In this document: piece after piece, positions 6,747 through 11,939 of the stretch | How positions within the stretch are numbered: position 1 is the first letter of the stretch | How the letters are laid out: each line of letters begins with the position of its first letter | Assembly: GCA_036563895.1 (NCBI GenBank) | Contig: DATCLN010000080.1 | Coordinates: 1-11,939 of the forward strand | DNA from: ZCTH02-B3 sp036563895 | GTDB taxonomy: Bacteria > Bacillota > Bacilli > Paenibacillales > Paenibacillaceae | Direction: 5' to 3' | DNA length: 11,939 nt | The notes under the pieces: model-generated | Told to the model about the DNA's origin: nothing | The model's input: the letters and a program-made list of their open reading frames with translations, nothing else | Databases searched by the model: none | Program-made: the position numbers and the translations under genes

Positions 6747-7436
6747 ATGATTCCGTTTATCTGGACTCCCTTGGATCCGCTGATTTTCCTCACGTTCGGC
6801 CTGGCGCTGTGGGCCCAGTTCCGGGTCAGGGGAACGTACAACAAATGGTCGCAGGTCGAGGCCTCGAGCGGCCTTACGGGATACGAAGCCGCCCGCCGGC
6901 TTCTCGACCGCCACGGGCTGTTCGACGTGCCGGTGGAGCCGGTGCAGGGGCAGCTGACCGACCACTACGACCCGATCAAGCGCGTCGTGCGGCTGTCGGA
7001 ATCGGTATTCTATGAACGGTCTATCGCCGCCGTTTCCGTCGCCTGCCACGAAGTCGGCCACGCGATCCAGCACGCCCAGCGCTACCCGATGCTCGTGTTG
7101 CGGCACCGGATGTTCCCGGTGGTGAACCTGGCTTCGGGCGTCGCGCCGTTCCTGTTCCTGATCGGCATCCTGCTGCAGGCCGCCGACCTGATTCTCCTCG
7201 GCATCATTTTCTTCGCCGCCGCGGTGGCCTTCCAGCTGGTGACGCTGCCGGTGGAATTCAACGCCAGCGCCCGGGCGCGGCAGCTCATGACCGCCGAAGG
7301 GTTCATCACCAGAGCGGAGGAAGCCGGCGTGGCGAAGGTGCTGAACGCGGCCGCCCTGACCTATGTCGCCGCGACGCTGATGGCGGTGCTGGAACTGCTC
7401 CGGTTCGTCTGGATCTTTACGCAAAGCCGGGAGTAA
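6747..7436 (+). CDS. yugP: YugP-type membrane zinc metallopeptidase
   Basis: A 229-residue membrane protein of the neutral zinc metallopeptidase (YugP, DUF2268-unrelated, Zn_peptidase_2-like) family. An N-terminal membrane segment (about 9-24) is followed by NKWSQVEASSGLTGYEAARRLL. The zinc site is ACHEVGHAIQHA, with H101, E102 and H105 forming HExxH. Two further membrane segments (about 122-144 and 147-166) precede LPVEFNASARARQLM, where E170 is the probable third zinc ligand. The C-terminus adds another hydrophobic helix. The family is widespread in Firmicutes, but its substrate is not established to my knowledge. ATG 6747 is chosen because GGAAGGTGAT (6730-6739) lies seven bases before it; an in-frame GTG at 6735 overlaps that site. 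It is the last gene of the operon and ends at a strong terminator. Confidence 0.92.
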   Translation: MIPFIWTPLDPLIFLTFGLALWAQFRVRGTYNKWSQVEASSGLTGYEAARRLLDRHGLFDVPVEPVQGQLTDHYDPIKRVVRLSESVFYERSIAAVSVACHEVGHAIQHAQRYPMLVLRHRMFPVVNLASGVAPFLFLIGILLQAADLILLGIIFFAAAVAFQLVTLPVEFNASARARQLMTAEGFITRAEEAGVAKVLNAAALTYVAATLMAVLELLRFVWIFTQSRE

Positions 7437-7457
7437 TGACGGATTGGCAGACGAAAA

Positions 7458-7499
7458 CGGCCGGTCCCCTTCGGAAAGGGAACCGGCCGCTTCGTTTTT
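7458..7499. terminator. Bidirectional terminator between yugP and the LysM-CAP gene
   Basis: A 14-position stem with one C-A mismatch (7458-7471 with 7476-7489) is closed by the four-base loop CGGA. On the plus strand it is followed by TTTTT (7495-7499). On the minus strand CGGCCG is followed by TTTT (7457-7454). It serves two convergent genes whose stops lie at 7436 and 7520. Confidence 0.9.
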
Positions 7500-7519
7500 G
7501 CACCGTTTGACGCATTTCG

Positions 7520-8227
7520 TCATCCGATGAACATTTGCACCCAGACGCCGTTGTAGTAGGCAACGCCGATATGGGTGAAATTGCCGTTCAGGATGTTGGC
7601 CCGGTGTCCGGAGCTGTTCATCCACGCGTTCATCACTTCCTGCGGGCTCCGCTGGCCTTTGGCGATGTTTTCCCCCGCGTAGCGGAAGCTGATGCCGTAG
7701 CTGCGCATCATGTCGAACGGCGAGCCGTAGGTGGGCGATTGATGGCTGAAGTAATTGTTATGATACATGTCCTTCGCCTTGTGCAGCGCCACCCGGGTCA
7801 GCTCGTTGTGCACCTTCAGCGGAGCCAGGCCCGCCTTGGCGCGCTCTGCGTTCACCAGCCGCACGACTTCGGAAGCGAAGTACGAAGCGTTGGAATCCAT
7901 GCCCGCCGCAGCGCCGGAACCGGTTTGGCCCGTGCCCGCGGACGGCGCGGTACCGGTCTTGCCCGTTTGCGAGCCTCCGGTTTGCCCCACGCCTTTATCC
8001 GGCACGATGAGCCACATTCCGGGCCGGATGACGTTGGGGTTGACTACGTGGGGGTTGTAACGAATGAGCTGGTTCAGCGTCACCCCGTGGCGCTGGGCGA
8101 TCAGGTACATGGTGTCGCCCGATTTCACCTGGTATACCGCCGCGGCACCGGCGGGCGCCGCAGGCAATGCGAACAGCACTGCGGACATCACAAGGGCCGA
8201 GACAACCGACATGACGGTTTTGCGCAT
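7520..8227 (-). CDS. Secreted LysM-CAP domain protein (SCP/YkwD-like)
   Basis: A 235-residue exported protein. Residues 1-29 form a Sec signal peptide ending in AGA-A. One LysM domain follows (about 32-76), beginning YQVKSGDTMYLIAQRHGVT and ending WLIVPDK; it should bind peptidoglycan or chitin-like glycans. A Gly/Thr/Ser-rich linker (about 78-112) leads to a C-terminal CAP (SCP/PR-1) domain of about 120 residues. That domain shows LVNAERAKAGLAPL, NYFSHQSP, AGENIAKG and the SSGHRANILN signature, including the histidines and glutamate of the conserved CAP cavity. Relatives include B. subtilis YkwD and spore-coat assembly LysM proteins; the CAP domain's molecular activity in bacteria is largely unresolved. 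The ATG at 8227 follows GGGAGGGGAG. It has its own promoter and a hairpin in the leader. Confidence 0.92.
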   Translation of the reverse strand: MRKTVMSVVSALVMSAVLFALPAAPAGAAAVYQVKSGDTMYLIAQRHGVTLNQLIRYNPHVVNPNVIRPGMWLIVPDKGVGQTGGSQTGKTGTAPSAGTGQTGSGAAAGMDSNASYFASEVVRLVNAERAKAGLAPLKVHNELTRVALHKAKDMYHNNYFSHQSPTYGSPFDMMRSYGISFRYAGENIAKGQRSPQEVMNAWMNSSGHRANILNGNFTHIGVAYYNGVWVQMFIG

Positions 8228-8250
8228 GTTGCTCTCCCCTCCCTGTTGTC

Positions 8251-8299
8251 CCCGCCGGACGCAACCGGCGGGTTCGGCGTCTCGCGTCCCATTCTAGCA
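8251..8299 (-). promoter_or_regulatory. Extended -10 promoter and leader hairpin of the LysM-CAP gene
   Basis: On the minus strand TGCTAGAAT gives a TAGAAT box (8296-8291) with the TGn extension; no good -35 was found. The predicted leader of about 55 bases contains a perfect 8-bp hairpin, CCCGCCGG (8251-8258) with CCGGCGGG (8265-8272), around a six-base loop, only seven bases before the ribosome site. It could stabilise the mRNA or affect translation (inference). Confidence 0.5.
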
Positions 8300-8342
8300 C
8301 GGGGTTTCGGGAGGGTTCACCCCGCAAATGTTGGAATCCGGC

Positions 8343-9251
8343 TTACCGCCAGGGCTTGAACCCGTTCTGCGCAAAGAAAGAAAGCAAAAAATTATAAAAT
8401 CTTAATACGACCGTCGGCGGCTTCTCGCCCGCCCGCCGGATGAGCCCGATGGTGCGCGTCACGCGGGGCTTGCGGATCCGCACCGCCGCCGGCATCATCG
8501 GCCCCGGGGCGGCAAGGGCCAGCTCCGGCAGGAGACTCACCCCCATGCCCGCCGCCACCAGCCCGCGGATCGTTTCCACCTCGTCACCCTCAAAGGCGAT
8601 CTTCGGCTCGAATCCCGCGCTCAGGCAGGCGTTCACCACGATCGGCCGCAGGGAATAGCCCGGGCTGAACAGCACGAACTCTTCGTCCTTGAGCTGGCTG
8701 AGCTCGATGCTCTCCTCTTTGGCCAGCGGATGATGCTCCGGCAGGATGGCCAGCAGTTCCTCGGTCAGCACCACTTCGCCGGTCAGCTTGTCATCGCTGC
8801 CGGGAAAGGGCGAGACGAACGCCAGGTCCACTTCCTTCTCGAGCACGTCCCGGATCAACGTGGGATACATGCCCTGGCGAAAAATGAAACGGACGCCCGG
8901 GTGTTTCTTGCGGAACGCGGCCACCGCCCTCGGCACCAGCAGGATGCCGAGGCTGTGGGGAAATCCGAGGCGGATCACGCCTTTTTCCGGATCGGAAAAC
9001 TCCCGTACCTCGGCGACGGCGCGCTCCAAATCTTCCAGGATTTCCTCCACCCGGCTGAGAAACAGCTGCCCGGCCGGCGTGAGCTGCACGTTGCGCCCCC
9101 GGTGGTCGAACAGTTCCACTTCCAGCTCCTGCTCCAGCTGATGGATCTGCCGGCTGACCGCCGACTGGGCGACGTGAAGCTCCTCTGCCGCCCGGGTCAC
9201 ATGCTGCATGCGAGCCACCTTGACGAAATACTGCAATTGCCTGAGTTCCAA
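8343..9251 (-). CDS. LysR-family transcriptional regulator, GltC-like
   Basis: A 302-residue LysR regulator. The N-terminal winged helix reads MELRQLQYFVKVAR, then HVTRAAEELHVAQSAVSRQIHQLE, the DNA-recognition region. The effector-binding domain (about 90-295) consists of two periplasmic-binding-protein-like lobes and includes IRLGFPHSLG and GLVAAGMGVSLLPE. The overall pattern closely matches B. subtilis GltC, which activates glutamate synthase, but no gltAB is present, so the target is unknown. The start is the TTG at 9251, since family members begin exactly at MELRQL; a longer reading from 9356 would overlap the rhomboid gene by 50 bases. GGAGAAGG lies directly upstream. It lies 55 bases downstream of rhomboid on the same strand and is probably co-transcribed. 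No terminator follows its stop. Confidence 0.9.
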   Translation of the reverse strand: MELRQLQYFVKVARMQHVTRAAEELHVAQSAVSRQIHQLEQELEVELFDHRGRNVQLTPAGQLFLSRVEEILEDLERAVAEVREFSDPEKGVIRLGFPHSLGILLVPRAVAAFRKKHPGVRFIFRQGMYPTLIRDVLEKEVDLAFVSPFPGSDDKLTGEVVLTEELLAILPEHHPLAKEESIELSQLKDEEFVLFSPGYSLRPIVVNACLSAGFEPKIAFEGDEVETIRGLVAAGMGVSLLPELALAAPGPMMPAAVRIRKPRVTRTIGLIRRAGEKPPTVVLRFYNFLLSFFAQNGFKPWR

Positions 9252-9306
9252 AGCTCCTTCTCCGTCCCTTCGCCGGTCCGCCGCACGGTCCAGCGCGCCC
9301 GCGGAC

Positions 9307-9894
9307 TCAGCGCAGATTGCCCGCTCCCGCCCAGCGGTAAAGCACAAAACCGGCAAACACCCCGAAAAAATGCGCCATGAAACTTACACCCGGAATGAGC
9401 AGCGAAAACAGTGCACCCATGGCGAGGATGGCGTACACCGTCGTCCGCGACTGCTGGTCCAGCATATGCCGCTGGAACAGCGCCATGTACAGGTACGCGC
9501 CGAATACGCCGTAGATCGACCCCGACGCGCCCACCACGCTCACCGGCTGGCTGCCGGCGAAGGACAGGGCGCCGACGTTGCCGAAAATGCCGCACAGCAG
9601 AAAAAACAGCACGTATTTCCGTGATCCGAACAGCCGCTCCAGGGGCGGCGCGAACACGAACAGGGCAAAGGCGTTGAACAGCAGATGCATCCAGCCGGCA
9701 TGCAGGAACACCGCCGTAAGATACCGCCAGATTTCCTGGCTGGCGGGCGGAATGTTGGTGGCCATCAGGCGAAAGGTCAGGACCGGGTAAATCTGCTGCG
9801 CCAGGAACAGGACGAGCATGACGGCCAGCAGCGCCGTGTTGGCGGGGTAGAGCCGGACGTACTGGCGGAAACTTTCATAGCGGAGAAACAGCAT
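9307..9894 (-). CDS. Rhomboid-family intramembrane serine protease
   Basis: A 195-residue polytopic membrane protein with about six hydrophobic helices, the basic bacterial rhomboid core without extra domains. The catalytic serine is S124 in GASGSIYG, and the partner histidine is H175 in MAHFFGVFAG. Other family marks are RYLTAVFLHAGWMHLLFN (residues 58-74), with the conserved HxxxxHLLFN element, and PLERLFGSRKY. Rhomboids cut membrane proteins within or next to a transmembrane helix; the substrate here is unknown. It is shorter than B. subtilis YqgP, which has a long N-terminal extension and C-terminal TPR repeats. ATG 9894 has AAAGGAAGA (9901-9909) six bases upstream. It is divergent from tpx, with 92 bases between the start codons, and leads into the LysR gene. 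Confidence 0.93.
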   Translation of the reverse strand: MLFLRYESFRQYVRLYPANTALLAVMLVLFLAQQIYPVLTFRLMATNIPPASQEIWRYLTAVFLHAGWMHLLFNAFALFVFAPPLERLFGSRKYVLFFLLCGIFGNVGALSFAGSQPVSVVGASGSIYGVFGAYLYMALFQRHMLDQQSRTTVYAILAMGALFSLLIPGVSFMAHFFGVFAGFVLYRWAGAGNLR

Positions 9895-9913
9895 GCGCCG
9901 TCTTCCTTTACCG

Positions 9914-9944
9914 TTGGACTTTTGTACTTTAAAACAATTATAAT
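9914..9944 (+). promoter_or_regulatory. Promoter region of tpx, shared with divergent rhomboid
   Basis: A perfect TATAAT (9939-9944) has TTGGAC (9914-9919) upstream with a long 19-base spacing. ATTATAAT (9937-9944) is its own reverse complement, so a TATAAT also exists on the minus strand for the rhomboid gene, though its -35 is poor. TTGACG (9955-9950, minus) with TTTAAA 16 bases on is another minus-strand candidate. TTATAAT resembles half of a PerR box, but the second half is absent. Confidence 0.55.
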
Positions 9945-9986
9945 AAGAACGTCAATTCCATACTTTGCAAAGGAGGCCGTACCCCC

Positions 9987-10505
9987 ATGACGCAGGAGCG
10001 TGCCAACGTCGCGACCCTGAAAGGCAATCCCCTTACGCTCGTCGGGCCCGAACTCAAACCGGGAGACCCGGCGCCCGATTTCCGGCTGAACAAAAGCCTG
10101 ACCGAGGTCGTCACCCTGAAGGACTTCGCCGGCAAGATCAAGCTGATCAGCGTGGTCCCGTCCATCGACACCGGCGTGTGCGACGCCCAGACGCGGCGCT
10201 TCAACGAGGAAGCCGCCAAGCTCGGCGACAAGGTGGTCGTGCTGACCGTCTCCGTCGACCTGCCCTTCGCCCAGGCCCGCTGGTGCGGCGCGGCCGGCGT
10301 CGACAAGGTCGTCATGCTGTCCGACTACAAGGACAACAATTTCGGCAAGGCGTACGGCGTATTCATCAAGGAACTCGCCTTGAACATGCGGGCCATCTTC
10401 GTGGTCGATGCCAATGACAGGATCGCCTATGCGCGCATCAACCGGGAAATGACCGAGCATCCCGACTACGACGAAGCCATCGCCGCCGTGAAGGCGCTGC
10501 TGTAA
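9987..10505 (+). CDS. tpx: Thiol peroxidase (atypical 2-Cys peroxiredoxin)
   Basis: A 172-residue Tpx, the usual family length. The peroxidatic cysteine is C65 in VPSIDTGVCDAQT, with T62 at the conserved position. The resolving cysteine is C100 in ARWCGAAG. The spacing of 35 residues is typical of Tpx, which forms an intramolecular disulfide that thioredoxin reduces. It removes hydrogen peroxide and, preferentially in relatives, alkyl hydroperoxides in the cytoplasm. The C-terminal part shows GVFIKELALNMRAIFVVD and ends in HPDYDEAIAAVKALL, as in Bacillus Tpx. The ATG at 9987 is ten bases after AAAGGAGG (9969-9976). It seems monocistronic, with a terminator about 190 bases after the stop, so the mRNA has an unusually long, repeat-containing 3' untranslated region. 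Confidence 0.96.
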   Translation: MTQERANVATLKGNPLTLVGPELKPGDPAPDFRLNKSLTEVVTLKDFAGKIKLISVVPSIDTGVCDAQTRRFNEEAAKLGDKVVVLTVSVDLPFAQARWCGAAGVDKVVMLSDYKDNNFGKAYGVFIKELALNMRAIFVVDANDRIAYARINREMTEHPDYDEAIAAVKALL

Positions 10506-10525
10506 TCCGGCGGCGCCTCCCGGAC

Positions 10526-10646
10526 GCGGCAAGTCGGGCGCGCTGCCCCGACGCAGCGCGTTCGGGATGCAACGCGTTCCGGACGCGGTGCCCCCGGTGC
10601 GGCGCGTCCCGGATGCGGCGCGTCCCGGATGCGGCGCGTCCCGGAC
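10526..10646 (+). repeat. GC-rich tandem repeat, 16-bp period, in the tpx 3' UTR
   Basis: Three adjacent copies of GCGGCGCGTCCCGGAT/C occupy 10599-10614, 10615-10630 and 10631-10646, differing only in the last base. Upstream are decayed copies: 10553-10568, 10569-10584 and a 14-base unit 10585-10598, with fainter similarity back to about 10526. The period is not a multiple of three and no reading frame is favoured, so it is non-coding. Replication slippage can explain the identical copies; the number of units may vary between strains. Confidence 0.85.
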
Positions 10647-10692
10647 AAGCGGCCGTCCGCCGCCCGGAAGCGGACCGTACCCGACGGGTCCC

Positions 10693-10714
10693 CGCCGCCG
10701 GGCGGCGTTTTTTT
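10693..10714 (+). terminator. Rho-independent terminator of tpx
   Basis: CGCCGC (10693-10698), loop CGG, then GCGGCG (10702-10707) is followed at once by seven T (10708-10714). It ends the transcript of tpx and its repeat-rich tail. On the minus strand no T-run follows the stem, so it does not serve the convergent DUF1499-like gene, for which no terminator is seen. Confidence 0.85.
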
Positions 10715-10752
10715 CGCGAAACAAAAACAAAGCAAGGATCAGGAATACCGCC

Positions 10753-10772
10753 CCTCTCCTCGCCTCTCCTCG
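10753..10772. repeat. Short direct repeat, two copies of 10 bp
   Basis: CCTCTCCTCG is repeated head to tail at 10753-10762 and 10763-10772, just beyond the stop of the DUF1499-like gene. It is too short to assign a role. Confidence 0.6.
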
Positions 10773-10782
10773 AACCCGGGAT

Positions 10783-11166
10783 TTACATCTTGTACGCGGC
10801 AAGTTTGCGATCCAGCGCCGCGTAGATTTCCTGGATGACCCGATAGTTGGCGCCGAGATCGCCGAATCCGCCGCGGGAAGCCGAGTAGATGTCCACGGCC
10901 ATGGTGGAAACGCCCGTGCTGATCACCTGCACCGTGATGTCCATGGTGCGGCCCAGAATGGTCCGTTTCACCATGATGATTTCCCCGACGGAAGGCACTT
11001 CGTGCAGAACCCGGTAACCCCGCATCTTTTTCAGCGTGGACGTGATTTCGTCCCACGCCTTGTCCTTCGGCAGCCGGTAGTGGCGGGATTTGAGATTCGG
11101 ATCCTTCGCTTTTTCGCCGGTAACTTCGTGGCTGCGGACCAGACCTATCAAAATGCGTTTCAGCAA
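10783..11166 (-). CDS. DUF1499-like conserved protein
   Basis: A 127-residue protein without a clear signal peptide or strong membrane segment. After a slightly hydrophobic start (MLKRILIGLV) it reads SRHYRLPKDKAWDEITSTLKKM, then TILGRTMDITVQVISTGVSTMAVDIYSASRGGFGDLGANYRVIQEIYAALDRKL. The pattern of a mixed alpha/beta domain ending in a SxSRxGxxDLGxNxRxI segment matches DUF1499, whose function is not known to me. The start is taken as TTG at 11166, six bases after GAGAGG within a GGGAGGAGAGG ribosome site. A longer in-frame reading exists but would run through the 6S RNA gene and its promoter and is not credible. An extended -10 element (TGGTAAGAT) lies about 40 bases upstream. The family assignment is from memory and moderate. 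Confidence 0.75.
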   Translation of the reverse strand: MLKRILIGLVRSHEVTGEKAKDPNLKSRHYRLPKDKAWDEITSTLKKMRGYRVLHEVPSVGEIIMVKRTILGRTMDITVQVISTGVSTMAVDIYSASRGGFGDLGANYRVIQEIYAALDRKLAAYKM

Positions 11167-11204
11167 AACGAGCCTCTCCTCCCGGTGGTCAGTGCGCCAT
11201 TTTA

Positions 11205-11213
11205 ATCTTACCA
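11205..11213 (-). promoter_or_regulatory. Extended -10 promoter of the DUF1499-like gene
   Basis: On the minus strand TGGTAAGAT contains TAAGAT (11210-11205) preceded by TGn. The position for a -35 box falls in the A/T tract that ends the 6S RNA gene and gives no good match. Transcription would start near 11198. Confidence 0.45.
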
Positions 11214-11245
11214 TGCGAGTCCGGGGGAAAAAAGAAGAAAAAAAG

Positions 11246-11425
11246 AAAAACCCGCTTTGCCGTCCGGCGAGACTGTTTCTGAACCCGCACCCGGCAGGTG
11301 GGTGTCCGCAACCCGGTTTTTGACTTCCCCTTTCGGGGGCGTGCCAGCCGCCGGGCAATATAGGACTCCCTTCGAAACAGCGTTGGTTCAAAACATCAGG
11401 CGCCGTGACGCGCATCGCAGGATTC
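11246..11425 (-). ncRNA. ssrS: Probable 6S RNA
   Basis: A strong promoter (11432-11460) starts a transcript of about 180 bases that ends in a T-rich tract at 11250 and below. The RNA folds into one long rod. The closing stem pairs 11417-11421 with 11251-11255 and 11401-11405 with 11265-11269. GTTTTGAACC (11394-11385) pairs with 11285-11275, one base bulged. A symmetric 14 x 14 internal loop follows (11384-11371 and 11299-11286). Then GGGAGTCC (11370-11363) pairs with GGACACCC (11307-11300), 11355-11351 pairs with 11316-11312, and CCCC-GAAA-GGGG caps the rod. A rod with a large central bubble imitating an open promoter is the hallmark of 6S RNA, which binds sigma-A RNA polymerase. I also recall segments such as GACACCCACC from Firmicutes 6S RNAs, but could not search for them. 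An unrelated structured RNA remains possible. Confidence 0.72.
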
Positions 11426-11431
11426 ACTTCT

Positions 11432-11460
11432 ATTATAACGCATTTATGCTCTTTTGTCCC
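11432..11460 (-). promoter_or_regulatory. Promoter of the probable 6S RNA gene
   Basis: GGGACA (11460-11455) and a perfect TATAAT (11437-11432) on the minus strand are exactly 17 bases apart. The start would be near 11425. The -35 box lies inside the last codons of the YesL-family gene, whose stop is at 11446-11444, so the RNA gene is tightly packed behind it but transcribed independently. Confidence 0.75.
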
Positions 11461-11938
11461 GTGCCTCATCCGCAAGCTGCGACTCTCCCGCGTCCAGGGC
11501 GTCCCCGCCGTTTTCCGCGTCCTGGCGCGCGTTTTTTTGCTGTTCGGCCTTTTCCATGATTTTGCCCAACATGAGGTGGAAATTGTAGTAAACCACATAC
11601 GCGATGACGCTTCCCGTGAAAAACGGGATGAGGAACGTAAATTGCGTGCTGAACCAGAACATCGCCGCGCAGAACAGCGCCATCACCAACGTCCGGAAGG
11701 GCCGTCCGATGGTGAGCAGCAGGGCATTGCGGATGAGCTTGAGCAGTCCCATGTGGAAATGCGCAAGCAGCGAAAAGAAATGCAGCAGGGACACGAGAAG
11801 CAGGAAGATCAGGAACAAAAACAGCATGGAGAGGAAGCCGAGTCCGGCGATGTTCTGCGCGTACATCCGGTAATCGAAGATCAGGACGGCGAACAGCACC
11901 GTGTACAGGAGGCCGCCCAGCATCGCCTGCAGCCAGTT
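11444..11938 (-). CDS. YesL/DUF624-family membrane protein, 5' end outside the window
   Basis: The reading frame is still open at the right edge (codons for NWLQAM precede the first methionine inside the window), so the start lies beyond it. The visible 164 codons show several hydrophobic segments: LLYTVLFAVLIF, FLSMLFLFLIFLLLVSLLHFF, LVMALFCAAMFWF and a last one near SVIAYVVYY. Between them lies FHMGLLKLIRNALLLTIGRPFRTL, a positively charged loop typical of YesL (DUF624) proteins, which are about 210-220 residues long. YesL proteins are often found beside carbohydrate ABC transporters and two-component systems in Bacillales, but their function is not established. A charged tail rich in Glu, Asp, Ala and Lys ends the protein. 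Its last codons overlap the 6S promoter. Confidence 0.85.
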   Translation of the reverse strand, partial: NWLQAMLGGLLYTVLFAVLIFDYRMYAQNIAGLGFLSMLFLFLIFLLLVSLLHFFSLLAHFHMGLLKLIRNALLLTIGRPFRTLVMALFCAAMFWFSTQFTFLIPFFTGSVIAYVVYYNFHLMLGKIMEKAEQQKNARQDAENGGDALDAGESQLADEARDKRA

Positions 11939-11939
11939 C

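Noticed and set aside
8300..8324. Terminator after the LysR gene
   Set aside because: CGGGGT/ACCCCG can pair around a 13-base loop, but no T-run follows on the minus strand and it overlaps the next promoter region.
9252..9356. N-terminal extension of the LysR regulator
   Set aside because: It overlaps the rhomboid coding end, and LysR proteins of this group start at MELRQL, coded from the TTG at 9251.
9777..10802. Minus-strand 341-codon frame across tpx and the tandem repeat
   Set aside because: Antisense to tpx with repeat-derived low-complexity peptide; no credible start signal or family.
11167..11598. Extension of the DUF1499-like frame upstream
   Set aside because: It would run through the 6S RNA gene, its promoter and the YesL coding region; a good ribosome site precedes the TTG at 11166.

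Overview
The window looks like chromosomal DNA from a GC-rich member of the Bacillales, most likely Paenibacillaceae-like (inference). The evidence is strong Shine-Dalgarno sites, frequent TTG and GTG starts, and a gene set with close Bacillus counterparts: a 4Fe-4S Fer, a YqjH-type DNA polymerase IV, YugP, a GltC-like LysR regulator, a YesL-family protein and a probable Gram-positive 6S RNA. No prophage, plasmid or CRISPR locus is visible. The only clear mobile element is the 3' end of a group II intron at the left edge.

Layout, left to right. Positions 1-251 are the end of a group II intron: the C-terminus of its maturase, then RNA domains V and VI with a bulged branch-point A. Next, on the minus strand, come ferredoxin (276-509, own promoter) and dinB (624-1874). 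A 540-base non-coding stretch (1875-2414) holds four degenerate 18-bp dyads spaced 50-52 bp apart, then the extended -10 promoter of the citramalate synthase gene cimA (2415-4019, plus). cimA converges on a membrane-anchored TlpA/ResA-like thiol-disulfide protein (4056-4595, minus), and the two share a bidirectional terminator. A divergent spacer with a 17-bp operator-like dyad leads to an MFS exporter (4839-6131). A MerR regulator and the YugP-type zinc metallopeptidase follow as a two-gene operon (6245-7436), closed by a second bidirectional terminator.

On the minus strand are a secreted LysM-CAP protein (7520-8227) and a rhomboid protease followed by a GltC-like LysR regulator (9894 down to 8343). 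Divergent from rhomboid is thiol peroxidase tpx (9987-10505), whose 3' untranslated region carries a GC-rich 16-bp tandem repeat before a strong terminator. The right end, on the minus strand, holds a DUF1499-like protein with a TTG start, a probable 6S RNA gene with its own promoter, and the 3' part of a YesL/DUF624 membrane protein that runs off the window.

Most genes are housekeeping or envelope and redox functions: ferredoxin, TlpA and Tpx for redox; rhomboid, YugP, LysM-CAP and YesL for the envelope; cimA for isoleucine precursors. The least explained element is the phased dyad array between dinB and cimA. It is the best candidate here for something undescribed, though nothing in the sequence proves a function.
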